Positions 9,428 to 23,400 of a stretch of DNA of 64,000 nt are shown in pieces (the first letter of the stretch is position 1; each line of letters begins with the position of its first letter). The stretch is taken from contig NW_027506978.1 of NCBI RefSeq assembly GCF_052324685.1, positions 248,001 through 312,000 of the forward strand. The letters run 5' to 3'. A program made the position numbers and the translations under genes. Under the pieces are notes generated by a model. That model saw nothing but the letters and a program-made list of their open reading frames with translations. It was not told the origin of the DNA and did not search any database. Source of the stretch: Brachyhypopomus gauderio (Eukaryota > Chordata > Actinopteri > Gymnotiformes > Hypopomidae).

Positions 9428-9498
9428 CGGTCAGATGACCGGCCCTCCGCGCTTCTAGGTATAAGTATGTAAATGAGGCGCGGCGCTTCTAGTGTTAA
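9428..9498. repeat. Right subterminal motifs, TIR and TTAA
   Basis: A CGGTCAGATGACCG palindrome at 9428-9441, an internal copy of the TIR core in inverse orientation at 9450-9459, the terminal repeat at 9482-9494 and TTAA at 9495-9498. The arrangement mirrors the left end with one fewer internal copy. Confidence 0.9.
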
Positions 9499-9682
9499 TA
9501 AAAGAAAATTGGCATGTAGCCACAGGTTGAGGTCAGATATACATTTAGTGATGGATGGGGGTGGGAAAGGTGCATGAGGCTTAAAGCTAAGATAAAGCTG
9601 AGTGTCATCAGCATAGAGATGGTATTTTAATCCATACTGTCGTAACAACTCACCGAGTGACAGAATATAAATAGTAAAAAGC
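9495..9682 (-). pseudogene. LINE reverse transcriptase fragment with YADD motif
   Basis: The minus strand encodes [14 protein letters not shown] followed by the catalytic YADD box (9604-9615) and then [11 protein letters not shown] up to the piggyBac TTAA. It is the upstream part of the LINE fragment continuing at 5141-4675. The 5' end is cut at about 9682, where satellite sequence begins within the short shared string TCCTGGG that precedes LLFTIY in this type of reverse transcriptase. The finger-domain portion upstream and the endonuclease are missing. Confidence 0.85.
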
Positions 9683-9779
9683 AGGGCTTCCCAGGATGCC
9701 ACACTCCCAATGACGATTGGTAAAAGTTATCCCCAGGACTCCGCCCCGGCTCCCCAGGATTCTGCCTCGATTCTCAGTG

Positions 9780-12420
9780 ATGCCATCCGGACTTCCCAGG
9801 ATGCCACACTCCCAATGACAATGGGTACCACCGCGACGATGGGTACTGTGATAGGTACCATGACATTTTTTTTACTGTAGATTGGTAAAAGTTCTCCTCA
9901 GGACTCCGCCCCGGCTCCCCAGGATTCTGCAGTGGTTCGCAGTGACACCTGCCAGGCTTCCCAGGATGCCACACTCCCAATGACGATGGGTACCACCGCG
10001 ATGATGGGTACTGCGATGGGTACCATGACATTTTTTTTACTGTAGATTGGTAAATGTTCTCCCCAGGACTCCGCCTCGGCTCCCCAGGATTCTGCCTCGA
10101 TTCTCAGTGATGCTGGCCGGACTTCCCAGGATGCCACACTCCCAATGACGATGGGTACCACCGCAACGATGGGTACTGCGATGGGTACCATGACATTTTT
10201 TTTACTGTAGATTAGTAAAAGTTCTCCCCAGGACTCCGCCCCGGCTCCCCAGGATTCTCCACCGGTTCGCAGTGACGCCGGCCGGGCTTCCCAGGATGCC
10301 ACACTCCCAATGACGATGGGTACTACCGCGACGATGGGTACTGCGATGGGTACCATGACATTTTTTTTACTGTAGATTGGTAAAAGTTTTCCCCAGGACT
10401 CAGCCCCGGCTCCCCAGGATTCTGGCCCGGTTCCCAGTGATGCCAGCCAGACATCCCAGGATGCCACACTCCCAATGACGATGGGTACCACCGCGACGAT
10501 GGGTACTGTGATGGGTACCATGACATTTTTTTTACTGTAGATTGGTAAAAGTTATCCCCAGGACTCCGCCCCGGCTCCCCAGGATTCTGCCTCGATTCTC
10601 AGTTATGCCGACCGGACTTCCCAGGATGCCACACTCCCAATGACGAGGGGTACTACCGCGACGATGGGTACTGCGATGGGTACCATAACATTTTTTTTAC
10701 TGTAGATTGGTAAAAGTTCTCCCCAGGACTCCGCCCTGGCTCCCCAGGATTCTGCCCCAGTTCCCAGTGATGCCGGCCGGGCTTCCCAGGATGCCACACT
10801 CCCAATGACGATGGGTACCACCGCGACGATGGGTACTGCGATGGGTACCATGACATTTTTTTTACTGTACATGGGTAAAAGTTCTCCCCAGGACTCCGCC
10901 CCGGCTCCCCAGGATTCTGCACTGGTTCGCAGTGACGCCGGCCAGGCTTCCCAGGATGCCACACTCCCAATGACGATGGGTACCACCGCGACGATGGGTA
11001 CTGCGATGGGTACCATGACATTTTTTTTACTGTAGATTGGTAAAAGTTCTCCCCAGGACTCCGCCTCGGCTCCCCAGGATTCTGCCTCGATTCTCAGTGA
11101 TGCCATCCGGACTTCCCAGGATGCCACACTCCCAATGACAATGGGTACCACCGCGACGATGGGTACTGTGATAGGTACCATGACATTTTTTTTACTGTAG
11201 ATTGGTAAAAGTTCTCCTCAGGACTCCGCCCCGGCTCCCCAGGATTCTGCAGTGGTTCGCAGTGACACCTGCCAGGCTTCCCAGGATGCCACACTCCCAA
11301 TGACGATGGGTACCACCGCGATGATGGGTACTGCGATGGGTACCATGACATTTTTTTTACTGTAGATTGGTAAATGTTCTCCCCAGGACTCCGCCTCGGC
11401 TCCCCAGGATTCTGCCTCGATTCTCAGTGATGCTGGCCGGACTTCCCAGGATGCCACACTCCCAATGACGATGGGTACCACCGCAACGATGGGTACTGCG
11501 ATGGGTACCATGACATTTTTTTTACTGTAGATTAGTAAAAGTTCTCCCCAGGACTCCGCCCCGGCTCCCCAGGATTCTCCACCGGTTCGCAGTGACGCCG
11601 GCCGGGCTTCCCAGGATGCCACACTCCCAATGACGATGGGTACTACCGCGACGATGGGTACTGCGATGGGTACCATGACATTTTTTTTACTGTAGATTGG
11701 TAAAAGTTTTCCCCAGGACTCAGCCCCGGCTCCCCAGGATTCTGGCCCGGTTCCCAGTGATGCCAGCCAGACATCCCAGGATGCCACACTCCCAATGACG
11801 ATGGGTACCACCGCGACGATGGGTACTGTGATGGGTACCATGACATTTTTTTTACTGTAGATTGGTAAAAGTTATCCCCAGGACTCCGCCCCGGCTCCCC
11901 AGGATTCTGCCTCGATTCTCAGTTATGCCGACCGGACTTCCCAGGATGCCACACTCCCAATGACGAGGGGTACTACCGCGACGATGGGTACTGCGATGGG
12001 TACCATAACATTTTTTTTACTGTAGATTGGTAAAAGTTCTCCCCAGGACTCCGCCCTGGCTCCCCAGGATTCTGCCCCAGTTCCCAGTGATGCCGGCCGG
12101 GCTTCCCAGGATGCCACACTCCCAATGACGATGGGTACCACCGCGACGATGGGTACTGCGATGGGTACCATGACATTTTTTTTACTGTACATGGGTAAAA
12201 GTTCTCCCCAGGACTCCGCCCCGGCTCCCCAGGATTCTGCACTGGTTCGCAGTGACGCCGGCCAGGCTTCCCAGGATGCCACACTCCCAATGACGATGGG
12301 TACCACCGCGACGATGGGTACTGCGATGGGTACCATGACATTTTTTTTACTGTAGATTGGTAAAAGTTCTCCCCAGGACTCCGCCTCGGCTCCCCAGGAT
12401 TCTGCCTCGATTCTCAGTGA
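9780..12420. repeat. 8-monomer higher-order repeat (1,320 bp), two copies
   Basis: The variant order of eight consecutive monomers at about 9780-11099 is repeated at about 11100-12419 with very few differences, for example CCATCCGG against CCATCTGG at the end. The block with CAGTTATGCCGACC marks the phase at about 10601 and 11921. A derivative continues to about 13,000 with changed composition. Confidence 0.85.
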
Positions 12421-12999
12421 TGCCATCTGGACTTCCCAGGATGCCACACTCCCAATGACAATGGGTACCACCGCGACGATGGGTACTGTGATAGGTACCA
12501 TGACATTTTTTTTACTGTAGATTGGTAAAAGTTCTCCTCAGGACTCTGCCCCGGCTCCCCAGGATTCTGCAGTGGTTCGCAGTGACGCCTGCCAGGCTTC
12601 CCAGGATGCCACACTCCCAATGACGATGGGTACCACCGCGACGATGGGTACTGCGATGGGTACCATGACATTTTTTTTACTGTAGATGGGTAAAAGTTCT
12701 CCCCAGGACTCCGCCCCGGCTCCCCAGGATTCTGCACTGGTTCGCAGTGACGCCGGCCAGGCTTCCCAGGATGCCACACTCCCAATGACGATGGGTACCA
12801 CCGCGACGATGGGTACTGCGATGGGTTCCATGACATTTTTTTACTGTAGATTGGTAAATGTTCTCCCCAAGACTCCGCCCCGGCTCCCCAGGATTCTGCA
12901 CCGGTTCGCAGTGACGCCGGCCGGGCTTCCCAGGATGCCACACTCCCAATGACGATGGGTACCACCGCGACGATGGGTACTGAGATGGGTTCCATGACA

Positions 13000-15975
13000 T
13001 TTTTTTTACTGTAGATTGGTAAAAGTTCTCCCCAGGACTCCGCCCCGGCTCCCCAGGATTCTGCACTGGTTCCCAGTGACGCCGGCCAGGCTTCCCAGGA
13101 TGCCACACTCCCAATGACGATGGGTACCACCGCGACGATGGGTACTGCGATGGGTACCATGACATTTTTTTTACTGTAGATTGGTAAAAGTTATCCCCAG
13201 GACTCCGCCCCGGCTCCCCAGGATTCTGCCTCGATTCTCAGTTATGCCGACCGGACTTCCCAGGATGCCACACTCCCAATGACGAGGGGTACTACCGCGA
13301 CGATGGGTACTGCGATGGGTACCATAACATTTTTTTTACTGTAGATTGGTAAAAGTTCTCCCCAGGACTCCGCCCTGGCTCCCCAGGATTCTGCCCCAGT
13401 TCCCAGTGATGCCGGCCGGGCTTCCCAGGATGCCACACTCCCAATGACGATGGGTACCACCGCGACGATGGGTACTGCGATGGGTACCATGACATTTTTT
13501 TTACTGTACATGGGTAAAAGTTCTCCCCAGGACTCCGCCCCGGCTCCCCAGGATTCTGCACTGGTTCGCAGTGACGCCGGCCAGGCTTCCCAGGATGCCA
13601 CACTCCCAATGACGATGGGTACCACCGCGACGATGGGTACTGCGATGGGTACCATGACATTTTTTTTACTGTAGATTGGTAAAAGTTCTCCCCAGGACTC
13701 CGCCTCGGCTCCCCAGGATTCTGCCTCGATTCTCAGTGATGCCATCTGGACTTCCCAGGATGCCACACTCCCAATGACAATGGGTACCACCGCGACGATG
13801 GGTACTGTGATAGGTACCATGACATTTTTTTTACTGTAGATTGGTAAAAGTTCTCCTCAGGACTCCGCCCCGGCTCCCCAGGATTCTGCAGTGGTTCGCA
13901 GTGACGCCTGCCAGGCTTCCCAGGATGCCACACTCCCAATGACGATGGGTACCACCGCGACGATGGGTACTGCGATGGGTACCATGACATTTTTTTTACT
14001 GTAGATGGGTAAAAGTTCTCCCCAGGACTCCGCCCCGGCTCCCCAGGATTCTGCACTGGTTCGCAGTGACGCCGGCCAGGCTTCCCCTGGATGCCACACT
14101 CCCAATGACGATGGGTACCACCGCGATGATGGGTACTGCGATGGGTACCATGACATTTTTTTTACTGTAGATTGGTAAATGTTCTCCCCAGGACTCCGCC
14201 TCGGCTCCCCAGGATTCTGCCTCGATTCTCAGTGATGCTGGCCGGACTTCCCAGGATGCCACACTCCCAATGACGATGGGTACCACCGCGACGATGGGTA
14301 CTGCGATGGGTACCATGACATTTTTTTTACTGTAGATTGGTAAAAGTTCTCCCCAGGACTCCGCCTCGGCTCCCCAGGATTCTGCCTCGATTCTCAGTGA
14401 TGCCATCTGGACTTCCCAGGATGCCCCACTCCCAATGACAATGGGTACCACCGCGACGATGGGTACTGTGATAGGTACCATGACATTTTTTTTACTGTAG
14501 ATTGGTAAAAGTTCTCCCCAGGACTCCGCCCCGGCTCCCCAGGATTCTGCACTGGTTCCCAGTGACGCCGGCCAGGCTTCCCAGGATGCCACACTCCCAA
14601 TGACGATGGGTACCACCGCGACGATGGGTACTGCGATGGGTACCATGACATTTTTTTTACTGTAGATTGGTAAAAGTTATCCCCAGGACTCCGCCCCGGC
14701 TCCCCAGGATTCTGCCTCGATTCTCAGTTATGCCGACCGGACTTCCCAGGATGCCACACTCCCAATGACGAGGGGTACTACCGCGACGATGGGTACTGCG
14801 ATGGGTACCATAACATTTTTTTTACTGTAGATTGGTAAAAGTTCTCCCCAGGACTCCGCCCTGGCTCCCCAGGATTCTGCCCCAGTTCCCAGTGATGCCG
14901 GCCGGGCTTCCCAGGATGCCACACTCCCAATGACGATGGGTACCACCGCGACGATGGGTACTGCGATGGGTACCATGACATTTTTTTTACTGTACATGGG
15001 TAAAAGTTCTCCCCAGGACTCCGCCCCGGCTCCCCAGGATTCTGCACTGGTTCGCAGTGACGCCGGCCAGGCTTCCCAGGATGCCACACTCCCAATGACG
15101 ATGGGTACCACCGCGACGATGGGTACTGCGATGGGTACCATGACATTTTTTTTACTGTAGATTGGTAAAAGTTCTCCCCAGGACTCCGCCTCGGCTCCCC
15201 AGGATTCTGCCTCGATTCTCAGTGATGCCATCTGGACTTCCCAGGATGCCACACTCCCAATGACAATGGGTACCACCGCGACGATGGGTACTGTGATAGG
15301 TACCATGACATTTTTTTTACTGTAGATTGGTAAAAGTTCTCCTCAGGACTCCGCCCCGGCTCCCCAGGATTCTGCAGTGGTTCGCAGTGACGCCTGCCAG
15401 GCTTCCCAGGATGCCACACTCCCAATGACGATGGGTACCACCGCGACGATGGGTACTGCGATGGGTACCATGACATTTTTTTTACTGTAGATGGGTAAAA
15501 GTTCTCCCCAGGACTCCGCCCCGGCTCCCCAGGATTCTGCACTGGTTCGCAGTGACGCCGGCCAGGCTTCCCCTGGATGCCACACTCCCAATGACGATGG
15601 GTACCACCGCGATGATGGGTACTGCGATGGGTACCATGACATTTTTTTTACTGTAGATTGGTAAATGTTCTCCCCAGGACTCCGCCTCGGCTCCCCAGGA
15701 TTCTGCCTCGATTCTCAGTGATGCTGGCCGGACTTCCCAGGATGCCACACTCCCAATGACGATGGGTACCACCGCGACGATGGGTACTGCGATGGGTACC
15801 ATGACATTTTTTTTACTGTAGATTGGTAAAAGTTCTCCCCAGGACTCCGCCTCGGCTCCCCAGGATTCTGCCTCGATTCTCAGTGATGCCATCTGGACTT
15901 CCCAGGATGCCCCACTCCCAATGACAATGGGTACCACCGCGACGATGGGTACTGTGATAGGTACCATGACATTTT
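13000..15975. repeat. 9-monomer higher-order repeat (~1,486 bp), two copies
   Basis: Variant order in about 13000-14486 recurs at an offset of 1,486 bp. Both copies carry the same rare insertion, CTTCCCCTGGATGCC, near 14087 and 15573. The length is nine monomers plus one base, consistent with that insertion. Edges are approximate. Confidence 0.8.
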
Positions 15976-18301
15976 TTTTACTGTAGATTGGTAAAAGTTC
16001 TCCTCAGGACTCCGCCCCGGCTCCCCAGGATTCTGCAGTGGTTCGCAGTGACGCCTGCCAGGCTTCCCAGGATGCCACACTCCCAATGACGATGGGTACC
16101 ACCGCGACGATGGGTACTGCGATGGGTACCATGACATTTTTTTTACTGTAGATGGGTAAAAGTTCTCCCCAGGACTCCGCCCCGGCTCCCCAGGATTCTG
16201 CACTGGTTCGCAGTGACGCCGGCCAGGCTTCCCAGGATGCCACACTCCCAATGACGATGGGTACCACCGCGACGATGGGTACTGCGATGGGTTCCATGAC
16301 ATTTTTTTACTGTAGATTGGTAAATGTTCTCCCCAAGACTCCGCCCCGGCTCCCCAGGATTCTGCACCGGTTCGCAGTGACGCCAGCCGGGCTTCCCAGG
16401 ATGCCACACTCCCAATGACGATGGGTACCACCGCGACGATGGGTACTGAGATGGGTTCCATGACATTTTTTTTACTGTAGATTGGTAAAAGTTCTCCCCA
16501 GGACTCCGCCCCGGCTCCCCAGGATTCTGCCTCGATTCTCAGTGATGCCAGCCGGACTTCCCAGGATGCCACACTCCCAATGACAATGGGTACCACCGCG
16601 ACGATGGGTACTGTGATGGGTACCATGACATTTTTTTTACTGTAGATTGGTAAAAGTTCTCCTCAGGACTTTGCCCCGGCTCCCCAGGATTCTGCAGTGG
16701 TTCGCAGTGACACCTGCCAGGCTTCCCAGGATGCCACACTCCCAATGACGATGGGTACCACCGCGATGATGGGTACTGCGATGTGTACCATGACATTTTT
16801 TTTACTGTAGATTGGTAAATGTTCTCCCCAGGACTCCGCCTCGGCTCCCCAGGATTCTGCCTCAATTCTCAGTGATGCTGGCCGGACTTCCCAGGATGCC
16901 ACACTCCCAATGACGATGGGTACCACCGCGACGATGGGTACTGCGATGGGTACCATGACATTTTTTTACTGTAGATTGGTAAAAGTTATCCCCAGGACTC
17001 CGCCCTGGCTCCCCAGGATTCTGCCCCAGTTCCCAGTGATGCCGGCCGGGCTTCCCAGGATGCCACACTCCCAATGACGATGGGTACCACCGCGACGATG
17101 GGTACTGCGATGGGTACCATTACATTTTTTTTACTGTAGATTGGTAAATGTTCTCCCCAGGACTTCGCCTCGGCTCCCCAGGATTCTGCCTCGATTCTCA
17201 GTGATGCTGGCCGGACTTCCCAGGATGCCACACTCCCAATGACGATGGGTACCACCGCGACGATGGGTACTGCGATGGGTACCATGACATTTTTTTTACT
17301 GTAGATTGGTAAAAGTTCTCCCCAGGACTCCGCCCTGGCTCCCCAGGATTCTGCCCCAGTTCCCAGTGATGCCGGCCGGGCTTCCCAGGATGCCACACTC
17401 CCAATGACGATGGGTACCACCGCGACGATGGGTACTGCGATGGGTACCATGACATTTTTTTTACTGTAGATTGGTAAAAGTTCTCCCCAGGACTCCGCCC
17501 CGGCTCCCCAGGATTCTCCACCGGTTCGCAGTGATGCCGGCTGGGCTTCCCAGGATGCCACACTCCCAATGACGATGGGTACTACCACGACAATGGGTAC
17601 TGCGATGGGTACCATGACATTTTTTTTACTGTAGATTGGTAAAAGTTCTCCCCAGGACTCCGCCTCGGCTCCCCAGGATTCTGCCTCGATTCTCAGTGAT
17701 GCCATCCGGACTTCCCAGGATGCCACACTCCCAATGACAATGGTATACCACCGCGACGATGGGTACTGTGATAGGTACCATGACATTTTTTTTACTGTAG
17801 ATTGGTAAAAGTTCTCCTCAGGACTCCGCCCCGGCTCCCCAGGATTCTGCAGTGGTTCGCAGTGACGCCTGCCAGGCTTCCCAGGATGCCACACTCCCAA
17901 TGACGATGGGTACCACCGCGACGATGGGTACTGCGATGGGTACCATGACATTTTTTTTACTGTAGATGGGTAAAAGTTCTCCCCAGGACTCCGCCCCGGC
18001 TCCCCAGGATTCTGCACTGGTTCGCAGTGACGCCGGCCAGGCTTCCCAGGATGCCACACTCCCAATGACGATGGGTACCACCGCGACGATGGGTACTGCG
18101 ATGGGTTCCATGACATTTTTTTACTGTAGATTGGTAAATGTTCTCCCCAAGACTCCGCCCCGGCTCCCCAGGATTCTGCACCGGTTCGCAGTGACGCCGG
18201 CCGGGCTTCCCAGGATGCCACACTCCCAATGACGATGGGTACCACCGCGACGATGGGTACTGAGATGGGTTCCATGACATTTTTTTTACTGTAGATTGGT
18301 A

Positions 18302-20280
18302 AAAGTTCTCCCCAGGACTCCGCCCCGGCTCCCCAGGATTCTGCCTCGATTCTCAGTGATGCCAGCCGGACTTCCCAGGATGCCACACTCCCAATGACAA
18401 TGGGTACCACTGCGACGATGGGTACTGTGATGGGTACCATGACATTTTTTTTACTGTAGATTGGTAAAAGTTCTCCTCAGGACTTTGCCCCGGCTCCCCA
18501 GGATTCTGCAGTGGTTCGCAGTGACACCTGCCAGGCTTCCCAGGATGCCACACTCCCAATGACGATGGGTACCACCGCGATGATGGGTACTGCGATGGGT
18601 ACCATGACATTTTTTTTACTGTAGATTGGTAAATGTTCTCCCCAGGACTCCGCCTCGGCTCCCCAGGATTCTGCCTCGATTCTCAGTGATGCTGGCCGGA
18701 CTTCCCAGGATGCCACACTCCCAATGACGATGGGTACCACCGCGACGATGGGTACTGCGATGGGTACCATGACATTTTTTTTACTGTAGATTGGTAAAAG
18801 TTCTCCCCAGGACTCCGCCCCGGCTCCCCAGGATTCTCCACCGGTTCGCAGTGATGCCGGCTGGGCTTCCCAGGATGCCACACTCCCAATGACGATGGGT
18901 ACTACCGCGACAATGGGTACTGCGATGGGTACCATGACATTTTTTTTACTGTAGATTGGTAAAAGTTTTCCCCAGGACTCAGCCCCGGCTCCCCAGGATT
19001 CTGGCCCGGTTCCCAGTGATGCCAGCCAGACTTCCCAGGATGCCACACTCCCAATGACGATGGGTACCACCGCGACGATGGGTACTGTGATGGGTACCAT
19101 GACATTTTTTTTACTGTAGATTGGTAAAAGTTCTCCCCAGGACTCCGCCCCGGCTCCCCAGGATTCTGCACTGGTTCGCAGTGATGCCGGCCGGGCTTCC
19201 CAGGATGCCACACTCCCAATGACGATGGGTACCACTGCAACGATGGGTACTGCGATGGGTACCATGACATTTTTTTTACTGTAGATTGGTAAAAGTTCTC
19301 CCCAGGACTCCGCCCCGGCTCCCCAGGATTCTGCCTCGATTCTCAGTGATGCCAGCCGGACTTCCCAGGATGCCACACTCCCAATGACAATGGGTACCAC
19401 TGCGACGATGGGTACTGTGATGGGTACCATGACATTTTTTTTACTGTAGATTGGTAAAAGTTCTCCTCAGGACTTTGCCCCGGCTCCCCAGGATTCTGCA
19501 GTGGTTCGCAGTGACACCTGCCAGGCTTCCCAGGATGCCACACTCCCAATGACGATGGGTACCACCGCGATGATGGGTACTGCGATGGGTACCATGACAT
19601 TTTTTTTACTGTAGATTGGTAAATGTTCTCCCCAGGACTCCGCCTCGGCTCCCCAGGATTCTGCCTCGATTCTCAGTGATGCTGGCCGGACTTCCCAGGA
19701 TGCCACACTCCCAATGACGATGGGTACCACCGCGACGATGGGTACTGCGATGGGTACCATGACATTTTTTTTACTGTAGATTGGTAAAAGTTCTCCCCAG
19801 GACTCCGCCCCGGCTCCCCAGGATTCTCCACCGGTTCGCAGTGATGCCGGCTGGGCTTCCCAGGATGCCACACTCCCAATGACGATGGGTACTACCGCGA
19901 CAATGGGTACTGCGATGGGTACCATGACATTTTTTTTACTGTAGATTGGTAAAAGTTTTCCCCAGGACTCAGCCCCGGCTCCCCAGGATTCTGGCCCGGT
20001 TCCCAGTGATGCCAGCCAGACTTCCCAGGATGCCACACTCCCAATGACGATGGGTACCACCGCGACGATGGGTACTGTGATGGGTACCATGACATTTTTT
20101 TTACTGTAGATTGGTAAAAGTTCTCCCCAGGACTCCGCCCCGGCTCCCCAGGATTCTGCACTGGTTCGCAGTGATGCCGGCCGGGCTTCCCAGGATGCCA
20201 CACTCCCAATGACGATGGGTACCACTGCAACGATGGGTACTGCGATGGGTACCATGACATTTTTTTTACTGTAGATTGGT
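18302..20280. repeat. 6-monomer higher-order repeat (990 bp), two copies
   Basis: Six consecutive monomer types at about 18302-19291 are repeated at an offset of exactly 990 bp up to about 20280, including the marker GGCCCGGTTCCCAGTGATGC. Edges are approximate. Confidence 0.8.
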
Positions 20281-20420
20281 AAAAGTTATCCCCAGGACTC
20301 CGCCCCGGCTCCCCAGGATTCTGCACTGGTTCGCAGTTATGCCGGCCAGGCTTCCCAGGATGCCACACTCCCAATGACGATGGGTACCACCGCGACGATG
20401 GGTACTGCGATGGGTACCAT

Positions 20421-23400
20421 AACATTTTTTTTACTGTAGATTGGTAAAAGTTCTCCCCAGGACTCCGCCTCGGCTCCCCAGGATTCTGCCTCGATTCTCA
20501 GTGATGCCATCCGGACTTCCCAGGATGCCACACTCCCAATGACAATGGGTACCACCGCGACGATGGGTACTGTGATAGGTACCATGACATTTTTTTTACT
20601 GTAGATTGGTAAAAGTTCTCCTCAGGACTCCGCCCCGGCTCCCCAGGATTCTGCAGTGGTTCGCAGTGACGCCTGCCAGGCTTCCCAGGATGCCACACTC
20701 CCAATGACGATGGGTACCACCGCGACGATGGGTACTGCGATGGGTACCATGACATTTTTTTTACTGTAGATGGGTAAAAGTTCTCCCCAGGACTCCGCCC
20801 CGGCTCCCCAGGATTCTGCACTGGTTCGCAGTGACGCCGGCCAGGCTTCCCAGGATGCCACACTCCCAATGACGATGGGTACCACCGCGACAATGGGTAC
20901 TGCGATGGGTTCCATGACATTTTTTTACTGTAGATTGGTAAATGTTCTCCCCAAGACTCCGCCCCGGCTCCCCAGGATTCTGCACCGGTTCGCAGTGACG
21001 CCGGCCGGGCTTCCCAGGATGCCACACTCCCAATGACGATGGGTACCACCGCGACGATGGGTACTGAGATGGGTTCCATGACATTTTTTTACTGTAGATT
21101 GGTAAAAGTTCTCCCCAGGACTCCGCCCCGGCTCCCCAGGATTCTGCCTCGATTCTCAGTGATGCCAGCCGGACTTCCCAGGATGCCACACTCCCAATGA
21201 CAATGGCTACCACCGCGACGATGGGTACTGTGATGGGTACCATGACATTTTTTTTACTGTAGATTGGTAAAAGTTCTCCTCAGGACTTTGCCCCGGCTCT
21301 CCAGGATTCTGCAGTGGTTCGCAGTGACACCTGCCAGGCTTCCCAGGATGCCACACTCCCAATGACGATGGGTACCACCGCGATGATGGGTACTGCGATG
21401 GGTACCATGACATTTTTTTACTGTAGATTGGTAAATGTTCTCCCCAGGACTCCGCCTCGGCTCCCCAGGATTCTGCCTCAATTCTCAGTGATGCTGGCCG
21501 GACTTCCCAGGATGCCACACTCCCAATGACGATGGGTACCACCGCGACGATGGGTACTGCGATGGGTACCATGACATTTTTTTACTGTAGATTGGTAAAA
21601 GTTATCCCCAGGACTCCGCCCTGGCTCCCCAGGATTCTGCCCCAGTTCCCAGTGATGCCGGCCGGGCTTCCCAGGATGCCACACTCCCAATGACGATGGG
21701 TACCACCGCGACGATGGGTACTGCGATGGGTACCATGACATTTTTTTTACTGTAGATTGGTAAATGTTCTCCCCAGGACTTCGCCTCGGCTCCCCAGGAT
21801 TCTGCCTCGATTCTCAGTGATGCTGGCCGGACTTCCCAGGATGCCACACTCCCAATGACGATGGGTACCACCGCGACGATGGGTACTGCGATGGGTACCA
21901 TGACATTTTTTTTACTGTAGATTGGTAAAAGTTCTCCCCAGGACTCCGCCCTGGCTCCCCAGGATTCTGCCCCAGTTCCCAGTGATGCCGGCCGGGCTTC
22001 CCAGGATGCCACACTCCCAATGACGATGGGTACCACCGCGACGATGGGTACTGCGATGGGTACCATGACATTTTTTTTACTGTAGATTGGTAAAAGTTCT
22101 CCCCAGGACTCCGCCCCGGCTCCCCAGGATTCTCCACCGGTTCGCAGTGATGCCGGCTGGGCTTCCCAGGATGCCACACTCCCAATGACGATGGGTACTA
22201 CCACGACAATGGGTACTGCGATGGGTACCATGACATTTTTTTTACTGTAGATTGGTAAAAGTTCTCCCCAGGACTCCGCCTCGGCTCCCCAGGATTCTGC
22301 CTCGATTCTCAGTGATGCCATCCGGACTTCCCAGGATGCCACACTCCCAATGACAATGGTATACCACCGCGACGATGGGTACTGTGATAGGTACCATGAC
22401 ATTTTTTTTACTGTAGATTGGTAAAAGTTCTCCTCAGGACTCCGCCCCGGCTCCCCAGGATTCTGCAGTGGTTCGCAGTGACGCCTGCCAGGCTTCCCAG
22501 GATGCCACACTCCCAATGACGATGGGTACCACCGCGACGATGGGTACTGCGATGGGTACCATGACATTTTTTTTACTGTAGATGGGTAAAAGTTCTCCCC
22601 AGGACTCCGCCCCGGCTCCCCAGGATTCTGCACTGGTTCGCAGTGACGCCGGCCAGGCTTCCCAGGATGCCACACTCCCAATGACGATGGGTACCACCGC
22701 GACGATGGGTACTGCGATGGGTTCCATGACATTTTTTTACTGTAGATTGGTAAATGTTCTCCCCAAGACTCCGCCCCGGCTCCCCAGGATTCTGCACCGG
22801 TTCGCAGTGATGCTGGCCGGACTTCCCAGGATGCCACACTCCCAATGACGATGGGTACCACCGCGACGATGGGTACTGAGATGGGTTCCATGACATTTTT
22901 TTTACTGTAGATTGGTAAAAGTTCTCCCCAGGACTCCGCCCCGGCTCCCCAGGATTCTGCCTCGATTCTCAGTGATGCCAGCCGGACTTCCCAGGATGCC
23001 ACACTCCCAATGACAATGGGTACCACTGCGACGATGGGTACTGTGATGGGTACCATGACATTTTTTTTACTGTAGATTGGTAAAAGTTCTCCTCAGGACT
23101 TTGCCCCGGCTCCCCAGGATTCTGCAGTGGTTCGCAGTGACACCTGCCAGGCTTCCCAGGATGCCACACTCCCAATGACGATGGGTACCACCGCGATGAT
23201 GGGTACTGCGATGGGTACCATGACATTTTTTTTACTGTAGATTGGTAAATGTTCTCCCCAGGACTCCGCCTCGGCTCCCCAGGATTCTGCCTCGATTCTC
23301 AGTGATGCTGGCCGGACTTCCCAGGATGCCACACTCCCAATGACGATGGGTACCACCGCGACGATGGGTACTGCGATGGGTACCATGACATTTTTTTTAC

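Larger units (their letters stand above)
5142..9494. mobile_element. piggyBac-like DNA transposon, 4,353 bp
   Basis: The element is bounded by perfect 13-bp inverted repeats, CACTAGAAGCGCC at the left and GGCGCTTCTAGTG at the right. TTAA lies directly outside both ends (5138-5141 and 9495-9498), the target duplication characteristic of piggyBac transposons. It carries a piggyBac-type DDD transposase on the plus strand, broken by a frameshift. It sits inside the LINE fragment: removing the element and one TTAA restores a continuous LINE reading frame, so it inserted after the LINE. Internal features, left to right, are subterminal repeats, an AT-rich left arm, a 42-bp minisatellite, the transposase, 198-bp tandem repeats and a non-coding right arm. 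With intact ends it might still move if transposase is supplied elsewhere (inference). Confidence 0.95.
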
